Shown here: positions 34,901 through 46,709 of the stretch, one piece after another | Layout: every line of letters begins with the position of its first letter | Numbering within the stretch: position 1 is the first letter of the stretch | From: Brugia malayi | Lineage: Eukaryota > Nematoda > Chromadorea > Rhabditida > Onchocercidae | Assembly: GCF_000002995.4 (NCBI RefSeq) | Contig: NW_025062479.1 | Coordinates: 12,443,721 to 12,507,720 of the forward strand | Direction of reading: 5' to 3' | DNA length: 64,000 nt | Translations under genes and position numbers: made by a program | Notes under the pieces: generated by a model | What the model was told of the DNA's origin: nothing | What the model saw: only the letters and a program-made list of their open reading frames with translations | Databases searched by the model: none

Positions 34901-37462
34901 ATGGACACGAAAATGCGTTTACACTGAAAATTGTTAGTTTTTAACTTTTCCTTTTTTTGCGTGTTTATTGAAGTTATCATAAGTGGCAGAATTTCTGAAT
35001 TTCGAATTTTTAATCATTAATCTTATTTGAACCTCAGTATTCCCGCTGATAATTGTGATTCGCTAGCGAACTTCTAATCATTTTGTTTATGACCTCCTTT
35101 ACCCCTTGAGGGTCATTCATTAAATTTCAAAGCCTAACTTCACTTCATCGTACAGTTACTAGCTGTAACTTTATTGCCATTTATATATTATATACTAATT
35201 CCCAATTATCATTGGATATTGAACAGTGTCGGTTTATTAGATAAGCTTCATTAGTATCATTCAATGCAACTAAATTAAAATGAAGCACTTGTTTACGCAC
35301 TGTCTTCGTCATATGTTGCTTCCTTTATATTTTCATTTTGCAGTCAGTCCATCCATGAATTATTAAAATTTAACGGATATTCCATTCTTCGAGTAGCATT
35401 TCACCCTATATTTTATCTCAGATAACATAAAAGTCCCATATTATTCCACAGCTTATAAGTGTGAAGTCAATTTGAATAGCAAACTGCCGCCTTACTTTAA
35501 ATATTTTACAACGTAATTTTACGAATTACAATAATTTTCGGCGATTTTGAATTGATTAAAAGTCACATCGCAATGTGTTGTTGCAAGCATTATTCAAACG
35601 GACTGAGTGAGAATCGATGCTTTTGACAGTTTTGGTGAATGTTAGTACTGTTAACAGCAATCAGTGCTAGAGTGAACTGTCTACGCACTGCTAAAGTTCA
35701 AAGCTGTAGCAAAGAAGCAAGAAAGCATCGGCTCATCAAAGGGAGGAAGTTTTGCAGAAGCAAAAAATTCAGTCAAAATGAAATTTAATCAATGATCATT
35801 CTATTTTGATTCTACAGCTGAAGAATGCAATTTGTGAATTCTAAATTCTCAAATTTTAATCCGATGAAGTGTGTGTAACTTCATCAAAACATTTGCAGCA
35901 GGATGGAAAAAGGATTTCTTCTGGGACAAATACTCAGGCACCAATAGAAAATAATTGCATGTGATGAAGGCTAGCGTGACAGTCCGCTTTCATTTCTCAT
36001 TATAATTGCAGGGAATTTGAAGTACTTATCAACAAAAAGGACATAGGTTTATCTGAGTGCAAATCAATTTTCTTTCACAAAATTAGAATTATTGCTTGGT
36101 AATTTCAAATTATTTCCTAATTTTTCCATTCATTTATTTTTATTCATTTATTATACTCTTCTCATGCAAATCATTTTAATATTCCTTATTTCTATGTATA
36201 TTAATGAAAACAAATGGCATTTTAAAGCATTATATTATTCTGTCGTTTTCACCATTTTATCTTATCATATCATTATCTCAGCTCTGAACAGCAGTTCAAA
36301 CGACTATGGCTATGCTTAGATTTTAAAAGAATTGAGATAATAACAGTTAAATTTGATTAATGGGCTGGAATAATTATTATAGCCCAGCTATTTAAATCTC
36401 TGTCTTGACCATTGATTACCTAAGGGAATTATGATGTCTGACATTTCGTAAATTTTTTCTTTTAATGTGAATACTGTACGCTTCTAGTGTTTCACAAAAG
36501 CAAATGGAAAGTTAATCGATCGGGCACATCTCCAGTAAAAAAGTTAGTGTTACAACCTCATTCGTTTGTGTGCGAAAGGTATCTATTCATATGAGTATTG
36601 GCCAGGTAAGGCTAGATTAGACGGACTTAATGGAGCGTAGATAGAGAGGAATGTTCATTGATTCAGAAAATATATATCCAAAAATGTTTGATATCCAACG
36701 GAAGAAGTAAAGAGCAGGAAAGTGTGGTACGTGGTACACCGTGTCCTAGGACAGGAAAGTTGGGAGAGGCAGGAAGAAACATATGGCTAGAAGTGGACAC
36801 GAAAGCAATTATACGCTCTATTGTTTCCATTCAGTGCATTATAGGAAATTGTCAGTGAACGATAAATAGTTGATGATAATAATTATTATTAGTGAAAGGG
36901 AAAGAGAAGAGTTCAGCAACAGGAGGGATAGCTCGAACTCTTGAGGTTACTCGTGTCGCGCTCTTATCAGCCATTTGACAAGGGATCCGAAAACTGTCAC
37001 GGCGAATCATTTTTTATCAGGAGGACTTTTAACTGATATGTAGAAATACGTGAAAGTTTTATAGCCTTATTTTTTAGACCTAAGAGTTGATTAATATTAC
37101 TGTGCTAAATAACAAAGATGATAAACAAAGAAGGAAATGCCCGGCAAACATGAAAAGTTTCTCTGTTTTAAATCCTATAGTTAAGCCTTGACAGTGATTA
37201 CTATTCATTAGAAACACAGAGAAATGAAGACTGATTGTATGAGTGCATATTATTTTAATATATACCAGCAAGCAATCTTGAAAGTATTCGGTGCGGTCTG
37301 AGATTCGTTTGAAGTTTCCGAGCACAGACATCGATAACGTTATAGGAATTATTGCAGTGGCTATATGAGAGTAGTATCTTTGGTCTTAAATAGTTCGTTG
37401 TACTTTGCTGAATACCTTATGCAGTTTCTGTGTTTTGTTTCTAAACTATTATAACATTTCAG

Positions 37463-39499
37463 TAGGACAGGTGGAAGGTGGCTGGCGAAATTGGTCTGCA
37501 TGGAGCTTGTGCTCCGTGAGTTGTGGACGTGGGCTACAACGACGATGGCGCTTATGCGACTCGCCCATTCCTCAAAATGGCGGAAATTTATGCAGAGGAA
37601 GTTTCGTGGAATCTTTGAGTTGCGATACGCGCAATTGCACAGGTAAAATTTCTAATACTTTTCCTCAAACACTAATTCCACTAACATGAAGCAAGACAGA
37701 ATTATCCATTGAAACCGGATGCTTTCCAGAATCGAAAGCCATGATAATTACTGTAAACGACACATTATGCTCCTGTGGATGCCTAATTAATCATACGGCT
37801 GGAAGATTTTTTGCTCGAACGTGCGAGGAAATCACAGATTGGACGTTGAAATCTCACGGAAGATTTCTGTATCTGAAATTAAAACACGACGCGACTACCA
37901 ATCAATTTAGACTTGCAATTTATCGCGGTTTAACAAAAGAGGTTCATTCTCATCATAGAATCATGAAATTCCCTGTTGTTGAAGATTTTGACGTCAATTG
38001 TTATTTTCAGGAGTTAATTTATGATTCCGTAATAAGCAGCCATGCTCATAAAAGCAGTTTACAGTTCACTTCCAAAGATTACTTCGTTATTTCACTTCTG
38101 AAAATGAATAGCTCATCAAATATCAACTCGGGTATAGAAATAGGCTTTGAATGGAAGAATGGTTAGTCGTTATTCTATTCTGCAGCATCGTAAAATAATT
38201 CATAAATACAAAAATTAGTCAAATTCTGGAATTCAACCTAAAAAATCCCCAAATTTCATAAATGCGAAGTTTTACTATGGCCTTTTTGGAAAACTGGTGA
38301 TGGGTGCATAATTCACTGATACTGAATTCATCGGAGTGTGCTTGTTTACGAGCTGAATTACCACTTCGGTTAGCAGGTGTCTCCCAGCATTGTCTTACTT
38401 CCACTTTGAACATAAGACATGAACACGACATCTCCCATAGGAAATCTCAATGACGGCTAACTCGTCTCCATCAGACAATATTCCACGGATACAAGTTTGT
38501 ATTTTAGATCGACTGCAGGATTTATATTCAGTTTGCTTTATTGCAGCAACCGATCATATGCTGTCATCAATTACAACACTGACATTGTCACATTCCTGCA
38601 TGTTTTGTCATCGTGATTTGTCATTCCTCCTATCAAGTCTATTCATTATTTTAATTATATCTCTTCCGCCACTTCTGTGCTCCTATTCTACCATATCGGT
38701 TATTCGAAAAACAAAATGGAAGCGAAATCAACAATTAAGCATCGGTAATTCGTTGGACGAACCCAGGTATCTTTTTAGTCAGGAATTTCACCTTCTTCAC
38801 TAGTCAAATATGTCTAGTCGAATAACTACTAACTGCACCTGTAGCTTACAGTGATATTTTTGTGACAAAATGTGCCTTGTCGATAGATTTTATGCTCACT
38901 AAAATTTATTTCAGGCCTGATGTGAGTATGGTACAATCCGGACAAACAGACACTACAGAAATCAGATCAAACAGAACCATCGTCACGAAACGTTCTATCG
39001 GTATACAGCTTTCGGCATCATCGACTCCACGTTTCCCCCGCGAGAAAGGTTAAAATTTACGAAAAGTCAGAGTTTGTTATGCCATCACCAATAAAATTTT
39101 TAAACTCAGAATTTTCAAGATTAAAAGAAATAAAGTTTAAATGTTCCTGAAAGTCAGTGATTACTTTAAGTGTTATGGAAAAATACATCCTGTTCTGTTA
39201 AGGCTATTAAACATTAAACATTTTGGTATCTTGTCTCTATTCCAGGTTTACGATGGTCTCGAACAACTAATTCACCACAAATTACACCACGTAACGACGA
39301 GCACTCATCACTTTCATTTAATACCGATCACGATTTGGAATACGATTATTACGAGCCAACCGTGCCGGGTTCATTCCTTACACCATCTGTCAACTTCTAC
39401 TCTGATATCGATGTTGAGCAGATTATAGGTAGCTCTCAGCTTTCCTATAGTCTGATATCGAAACATGATGCTCATACACAAATTGGAGATAAGATCTGA
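37463..39499 (+). CDS. Single-pass membrane protein with thrombospondin type 1 domain (5' end unresolved)
   Basis: Exon 37463-37642 encodes a thrombospondin type 1 repeat with [20 protein letters not shown] and the conserved CRG, C and NC cysteines. Exon 37700-38161 encodes a Cys-containing ectodomain (IETGCFPESKAMIIT, LCSCGCLINHT) that could be CUB-like, but I am not sure. Exon 38441-38766 holds an N-glycosylated segment and one membrane span (LFIILIISLPPLLCSYS) followed by basic residues. Exons 38915-39048 and 39246-39499 encode a cytoplasmic tail rich in Ser, Thr and Tyr (EYDYYEPTVPGS), ending at TGA. Phases match except between the second and third exons, where a 26-27 bp mini-exon near 38269 may be needed. 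It is probably a guidance or adhesion-type receptor; that role is inference. Confidence 0.7.
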
Positions 39500-40596
39500 T
39501 AATATTGAAATTTCTCTTTAAAAATGAGGAACTTTTATTGTCCTGTAATTCCTTATTGTTTGTACTGTTTTGCTTTGGCTACCGTTTAATTAATAATGTC
39601 CTGTAATGGTTTGCAGATTTTTTGTATTAACAAAAGATGCTTAGCTTTAATTTAGTGACATGTAGATTATCCTCATCACGTAACATATCATCGTGATCAC
39701 ATAACATATCATCATTTTCACCACATGACGTCACTGTACCCGTTACGTATAACTGTCAGCTATTATTTTGGAGAAACTAATTGTTATAGCAATCAATTTT
39801 GAATAATTACCCCCTCCATTATTTAATTACATTTATCAAAAAACAAAACTACGACTTAATTTTTGTTTATTCTTTGCCATTCCATGTGGGATTTTCGAAA
39901 TTAATAACAATCCGAAAATATTTAAACACTTTTCATTGAAGTGCAACCACTAAGTAATTTTTTAAACAAATTGTGTCCTTCTGATTTGTTGGTGTATCGT
40001 TTTTTCGCTTTTATAGCTTTCATTCTTTTAGTTTGTTTCCTGTGTGAAATCACAGTTATCAGCTAATTATCAATGCTAATATCTTATGATTATTAGAATC
40101 ATTCATTAAGGGACAGTAACGACTGATAAAAGTAAACGTTTCAGTGATCTCATTTTGTTCATATAGTGAAACCGGAACCAAAAAATATTCTAGAAGAGAA
40201 TGAAAGTTTTTAATCCAGTTTAGAAAATAATGAAAAAGACATTAAGGTACTGTTATTTTTGACACCAAAAAAATATAAAAAGAATGACATGAAATACTTA
40301 CGACAATTAATAAAATGAGTCGTAGCAGCTAATTGCTGTTCCTTCGAAGTGATTCAAATTCTCAGTTTATGAAAAAGTGATATTTTAACTTTTCAAGTTA
40401 ATTTCTTTACAGTTCCATTTGTTTTCCATTCACATATTGACAAATAAAAAGAAGCGAAATGGAGAATAAACAAAGTTATGGGAATGCTTTCAACTGCAAC
40501 AAAGATTGTTTCGATCTAATTATTTATTCGATTCAGATACCAGCCAGTTTCCGTTTCATGACAAAATAAAAAAACGAGAAGTCCTGCCCACTTCCC

Positions 40597-42940
40597 TCAT
40601 TTAACTTTACAACTTTCTACATCGGTAATTGATTTATTATATAAATTCCAAATATTCTTATTCAATAAGCATACTGCTCCACCTCCTCGCTTTTTCTGTG
40701 ATTCCTAGAAAAAGAACATTTTGCTGATTTTTTAAAATTATTTGCACTGATCCAATTGAAGAATGTTGCGAGGATTCTGTTAAAAATTGCTTATCAGTTC
40801 CCCACTTTATTGTGATTTATTCCCTCCTGAAAATTCTGAAATCCAAAATTATACTTGTGATAAGAGCTCATCTTGCAATTGAACCTTTCTCGCAAGGGCA
40901 GCTTGAGACTTACATTCCATCCAAAATCCCATACTTACCTGCCTGTTAATGTCACCAATGCATACAAGTGGTTTTGTCTTGTTTTCGGCAATGGCCCACT
41001 TTGAATGATCTCTGTTGCTGGCAAATTTGTCACCCGCGACATTCAATTCCTTGACATTTATTACCTAAGGTAATTGATGGAAATTAATAGAAGATAATAT
41101 GCGTATTTGATTTTCTATTATTATATAATTTTCTCAGAACTTGTCGTAGTATTCTTACAACGTCATTTCTTTAAAGGAATGTTGAGTGAGTCGCTTAAAT
41201 TCGGAAGTCGAAAATCTAAGTTGTGGATTCTATTCGTAGAGTCAAAGTTAGATGAAATTTAATTTTGAAATCTAAGTGAAAATGTAATTTCTGAGCTTAC
41301 TTTATATTTAGTAGTGCATTCCGAATTTAAGTCTTTTGCAGCACCGTTCATCCATGTCTCAGCAAAAAGTGATACATTCATTTCTTTTGCAATCAAATCC
41401 AAATAAAGATCTGAACAAATCAAATTCAAATAAAGATTAACTCAATTTATAACAACTTTTTAGCTTTTATTGTTAGTTAAAGGTTTAAATCCAAGAAGGT
41501 TTAGTCATTTGAGATTTTTCACTTATCTTCCTGAGGTTTCTCATGTGCTTTTTTCTTTCCAAACTTTTTTCTCTTTCAGAAATTTCAAGATATTCTTGAT
41601 GTTTTTCTTTCTTTTTATAGTCTGCATTTATTCAAAGATATCTGAAACGAATTGCAAAGCTATACCTTTGTTATATTTTCCAGTCTTTGAGAAAGCAAAG
41701 AAATCCACATTACCATTCGACTTAAAGTTCTGAAGCAACGATGACATATTGGAAATTCTTTTCTTTTTTAACTCTTTCAGATCTTCCAACAATGGGAATC
41801 TATTCAAGAAATTTCTGGGCACAGTGATACCGTACACTTCCGGATAGATATATCTCATCGCATTCGCTAAATTCTCGAAATTAGATAATTCCCAATTATA
41901 ACTCTACTTGCGTCCAATCATTTAAATGAATAAGTTAAATTACCTCAGAACAATTAAATCCTTTAAAGTAATTACTTACCAAATACTTTGATGGATGTTG
42001 TTTTCAATGTGACACACAGAAATGACTGCCCATAAGTTTGACCGTTCTCAGCATATGAATAGCGTTTAAGTGAAGGAAATTTAGGTACACTATGAACAAG
42101 CCAGAAACCGGATGTGTTACCGAAAACAGCGACCCCTTTTGCATGCGCGCGGTTTAGATGACTTTTTTTTTCGTTAACTGGTGCTTGGTCATTGTAAAAG
42201 AGATAAAATAATTCCTGTAAGTGATAATTGTAATATTGATACAATAATATTAACTCGTATTGTTGTATGATAACAGTTATAAAGTTAAATTTTTCTAAAG
42301 GTTCGGTAGACAAGCAATTTTTGGAAATAATTTCAAGACGGCCAAGAGAAACTTGAAAACTTTCTTTCTTAGACTTCCAACATTTCTATTGTTGTAAATC
42401 AAAGAAGACCTTTTTTTTGTTATTCTTATTATCATAATATTGTTTAAGCGTTACAGCAATAGCATTCTTTGGTGATTTCAAATTTTCTGCTGGACCCCAT
42501 TCTTTGGAATCATTATCAGCGTAATGAAATGTTACACCCGGATATGTCTGTGATGCCTTTTTGGGCTGTTTATATCCGACGAACCTGAATATCCTTTCAA
42601 ATCCTAGCAATATTCTTTGCTCTCTTCAGAATCACTGCATCCTCACAAGGCTGGCATCCGAGGATGTTACTTAGTACTAAATTCAAATCAGCAATCGTAT
42701 CAATTTTTTTGGTGTTGTTAAGCATAAATGTAAACTAATAAAAAATTGGTAAATCTAATAACAACTGATTTGTTAATTAATTAATCAGTTCGCTGATGAA
42801 AGTGCAAAAGAAAGTTCTTTTAAGGGGACGAAAACAAACCAATCAACAGATTTTCCGTTACGATTCTTGCAGGAAAATTGAGCCATTATAATATCGTTCA
42901 TTGCAACTATCATTAACAGTCTAATCATTTTGAAAATCAT
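40597..42940 (-). CDS. Deoxyribonuclease II (acid DNase), unit 2
   Basis: Begins at ATG 42940 with a short hydrophobic leader and ends at TGA 40597. It corresponds exon by exon to 26087-28431, with exon 3 (41980-42214) in frame. The protein of about 365 residues is close to the family length. DNase II enzymes cut DNA at acid pH in lysosomes or outside the cell; nematodes have several (nuc-1, crn-6 and crn-7 types), and I cannot say which is closest. The paired HxK motifs, HAKG in exon 3 and DHSKW in exon 6, are intact, as is the C-terminal RGGG motif. Exon 3 ends in phase 1 while exon 4 starts in phase 0. A 17-bp mini-exon ending at a CTGAG/GTAATT donor would repair phase but leaves only 19 bp of intron, so this junction needs transcript data. 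Confidence 0.83.
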
Positions 42941-43437
42941 TTTGTTCTGAATACAGAAATTTTAAATATTAATAAGGGCTATTATGGCGTGTTTTTATGA
43001 TGGCAATGTTTAGTTTAAACAGATAAAAATTTTTTAGAAATATGTGGCAGAGAAAGCCGAAACGATGGGAGCAAAAGGCTCCGTAAAGTATTTATTTGAC
43101 GGAATACGATTGAAACTTATAAATAATTCTAGTGTGACATTTTCCATTCATCTTACACCTAATTTTTCTGATCATATCATCAGCAGAATGTTATTAGCTT
43201 TGAAAATTGTTCGTTATTAAGTAGTGAGTAGAGTACATGAAATAGCAACAACATCGAAGGTAATTCGATTTATTTTTTAGCATTTGATAACAAGATCTAA
43301 TTAATTTGACAGTGCAATTGGGAAAAAAAAACTTTGATCTTGAAAGCTTAACGAATGAACCATTTTGTTTTTCGGTTGTATCACTGCTGAGAATCCAGCT
43401 GATATGTGCATATCTCTCTTATTAGCATATCAATAAT

Positions 43438-43750
43438 TTAGGTCATATCATCATCACTAAAGCATTCATTAATTTTCTTCTTAAAAATCATTTCATCTGC
43501 TCGTTTTCTTTTCCTTAATGACACCTCATCATCCTTATTAGTAGTTACATCAGCGTTAACACTTTTGAAGGCATTTCAGTGATCTTTCGCAATTTCAAGG
43601 ATTCACAAACAAAAATACCTTAAGCGGTTGCACTGATAATAACTAGAAGTTTCCAAATCATTCAATAAGCAATATTCAGAAGTTTGTGCCTTCATCTCCG
43701 TCAACAACTTTTTCTTGTTAATTTTTTTGAACGATTGAAGAAATTAGGAC
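43438..43750 (-). CDS. Unrecognised C-terminal exons on the minus strand, unit 2
   Basis: Copy of 28929-29241 with the same blocks and stop. No domain recognised. Confidence 0.3.
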
Positions 43751-44174
43751 TTGCAATGTAAAATTAAGAACTAAATGTTATTTTCACGAACAGAGGTGGG
43801 CACCCATAGAAAACATTTTATATTCGATACTTCATTAAAGGTTCTGATTGGAAGACATTTCGACCGCTCTTTTGAAATGTACAAAAAAGAAAATAACATC
43901 AAACAACCCTGACAATGGCATTCATTTTAATTAGAGTATCATATTCACTTCATACACAGTGTTTATGTTTAAGTATCAATTCATTTTCTAAGTTTTAACC
44001 ACATTAAACTAACCAATAAAAGTAGAAACAAAATTTTATAAATTTTGTTCCGTCTTTCATAAATATGTCAGAAAAAGAAATTAAAGTTAAAAATGTGTCG
44101 CAACATTCAAAATTTATGAAAATATATTTTATAATCCGAGAAATTCTAACGGTATATCATCTTATGAACAATTA

Positions 44175-44628
44175 ATGGAAAAGCAACAATTACTAAGTGC
44201 TGGCATGAGAACTCATTTAATAAATTATTCCGTTATTTTATTGCTTTGCTGCTGTGTTTGTTTACTGACGGGTGGATCAAACAAAAACGAAATTCACGTA
44301 GATCCTTCTTTGATAAGTAAACTGAAATTAATATGGTGAAAAATTAAATCATTTCCCATGATATGCTTTTTAATTTCAAAGCATCTGTTTAAATATGCAA
44401 AATTGCGAACAGATGAACCGCTCGATACGGTGATATTTATATTTGTTTGGTAAGAATATATTTTTCCAAATAGTGGGAAGTTTCTATTTGTTGATTCCAA
44501 CTATATGTCTATTTACTCAACTTATCTTACGTAATAATTCTTCCGAGACGAGTGCTAATACGGCATTACACTATGAAGTCCCGGACAAAGAAATCATTAC
44601 TGAGTTAATTTTAATTTACGGCATTTAA
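44175..44628 (+). CDS. Possible small membrane protein, unit 2
   Basis: Copy of 29666-30118 with the same two hydrophobic open stretches. No family recognised. Confidence 0.25.
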
Positions 44629-45300
44629 CAAATACAAATGAAAAATGCCAACTATAGATCGATAGTTACTTAAATCTCTCAGCATGTATAATTTTCAAAA
44701 AATATACTTTAAAGCTTCCCTGTAATGTAAAATGTTTTTTAAAATTTTTGTTGCATCATTTTAAACTTAGAAGAAAAATAAGCAATCGATTTGATTACTC
44801 ATTACTGAGCTCGAAATTTCATCTTTGTATTACCCGAATTCCGATTAATTAAGTGTGACAGCAAAAAGATTTTTAAGACATTGTCTTCTTTGTCTTTTCA
44901 AAAAGAGAAAAAAATCGAAATATTTGTAACTGTAACTTTCCCTTTCAAATTCTTCCCTTTTAGGCATATGCTTCTGTCGCAATATCAGTAAAATTTTATT
45001 AACAGTAACAAAGAAATATTTTAACTTTTCACTTCATTACTCCTATTTCAGTCACACTGAGCTAAATTGAGCCAAACATCCTACTGAATCAGTTATGTTT
45101 CTAAAGTTCATCTAACGAACCAAAGAAAAGAAAATCTGACCATGACCTTCTAGATCGATAACCTTTGTGTTGCTGGTGGTCAGTGGGGATATTACAATGA
45201 ACATTCAATGCGTTAGGCTCAACGAGTTTCATTAGGGTCCAACAGTGCTCGCTTCCTTGTGTTAATCCTTTGTCATTGAAGTTAATCATCGCATTTTACT

Positions 45301-46709
45301 CATTTACATGTATTTAAATTAATAGAAGTCGCATGCGGCCAACAGCGCATTGTAATTATGGAGGGCGTACCAATCGGCGCAGTTCGTTCCCTCCATTCCA
45401 ATAGATATTGTCGCCAGCTCCTCACTCACACTAATTAAAATATGGACAGAAAACGACTGCATTATGACGCGCAGTTGTCGATGGAGTGGATGCAACAATA
45501 CCGTCCTCTTTTTACGTTTCTCATAGTTGCGTACGCGTTATTTGTTATTAGTGTGCGGCCAATTTGTAAAGGCAGAAGAAGCCAAGGCATGGCAACGATC
45601 ATTTTTTGTTGGAACGCCTTTAATGCGTTGGCGGATATTGTCCTGCTTCTTGCCTTATTACCTGATTTCCTAAGTTCTTTTCGTCAAGGCTTCTACTCAA
45701 GTTTATGTCTAAATGCTGACCTTTACAAGAACCCAAGGTCGGGAAAGGCAATATTCACATTTCACATCAGCAAGATGTGGGAATTATTGGACACCGTACT
45801 TTTGATATTGGATGGTCGTAAAACGAATCATCTTCACGTGGCTCATCACATCGTTGTTTCCATTTCGATGATCTGCGCTTATCAGCGTATCGGTGCTGTG
45901 GCTCGTTGGATTGCTACCACCAATCTTGCTGCTCATTCCGCACTTTACTCTTACCTGGCAGCTCAAAGTTGTATTTGGAAACGTCGTACATGCAGCGCAC
46001 GTGTAATCAACGGAATCCAGATGGCACAGTTTCCCATTTGCTTGTTTGGTCTTATCAAAATACGCCAATTTATAAATGCCAGAAAGAAGTGTGAGACAAG
46101 CTACAGTGGGCTATGCATTCTAATCTATTCGTCCTTTTTCATTCTCTTCGTTTCATTTTACGCCAACAAATACAGAAAAGATAGCATTGGTAGAGATTAT
46201 GTCTTCTAAGATATTTCTTCATTGTAGCAAATTTCTGTAGATTCTGGCCAATAAAAGGTAGGTATGGCCAAGGAACAAAGATCCTTGAGATCCATGCAGG
46301 GATTGGATTGTCCTACTCCCAACCAACAATGTTTTCTCCAGCACTGTGACTTCTGCAAAATCATTTGATTTGTTTTACTTTCTTAGTCTTAGTGTCGTGA
46401 AGTAATAGTGGACAATATCCTCCAGCACTTGCATTGCTCTCAAAGGCAGTCATTGAGGTCGCATCTAAGTTTCTCACAACAAACTATTCAATTAAAAAGT
46501 GTAGACAGATTTTGAATACCAGATCAGAAGACGTAAATGTCGTGTCCCATTGTAGGTATGCAAAAATATCGAATGTCACACAGAGCTTCTTTCCAGTATT
46601 CTACAATTGCGGAGAAAACAAATCTTAGAAGCGTTAAATTCTACACGTGATTGACACGGATATCAAAGTGATGTATTTATTCTTCTTCACTAGGTAATTT
46701 ATCATTTGA
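45301..46709. repeat. Tandem duplication, unit 3 (partial, 1.4 kb)
   Basis: Contains only the elongase gene and its flanks. From the elongase ATG to 46709 it has the same length (1,268 bp) as unit 1 and the same protein. Similarity stops abruptly after TATCATTTGA at 46709, where units 1 and 2 (17694, 32190) continue into different sequence. Confidence 0.94.
45442..46209 (+). CDS. ELO-family very-long-chain fatty acid elongase, copy 3
   Basis: Encodes the same 255 residues as copy 1, including HVAHH and QMAQF, with the same 3' flank up to 46709. Its upstream region keeps the 48-bp block missing from copy 1 and matches copy 2. This is the last gene of the duplicated array; the sequence becomes unrelated 500 bp after its stop. 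Confidence 0.88.
   Translation: MDRKRLHYDAQLSMEWMQQYRPLFTFLIVAYALFVISVRPICKGRRSQGMATIIFCWNAFNALADIVLLLALLPDFLSSFRQGFYSSLCLNADLYKNPRSGKAIFTFHISKMWELLDTVLLILDGRKTNHLHVAHHIVVSISMICAYQRIGAVARWIATTNLAAHSALYSYLAAQSCIWKRRTCSARVINGIQMAQFPICLFGLIKIRQFINARKKCETSYSGLCILIYSSFFILFVSFYANKYRKDSIGRDYVF

Larger units (their letters stand above)
30785..45300. repeat. Tandem duplication, unit 2 (about 14.52 kb)
   Basis: Direct copy of unit 1 with the same gene order and orientation. Differences seen by eye are mostly single-base changes in homopolymer runs, for example A10 against A9 in the DNase II exon and T3 against T2 in the elongase. Confidence 0.95.
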
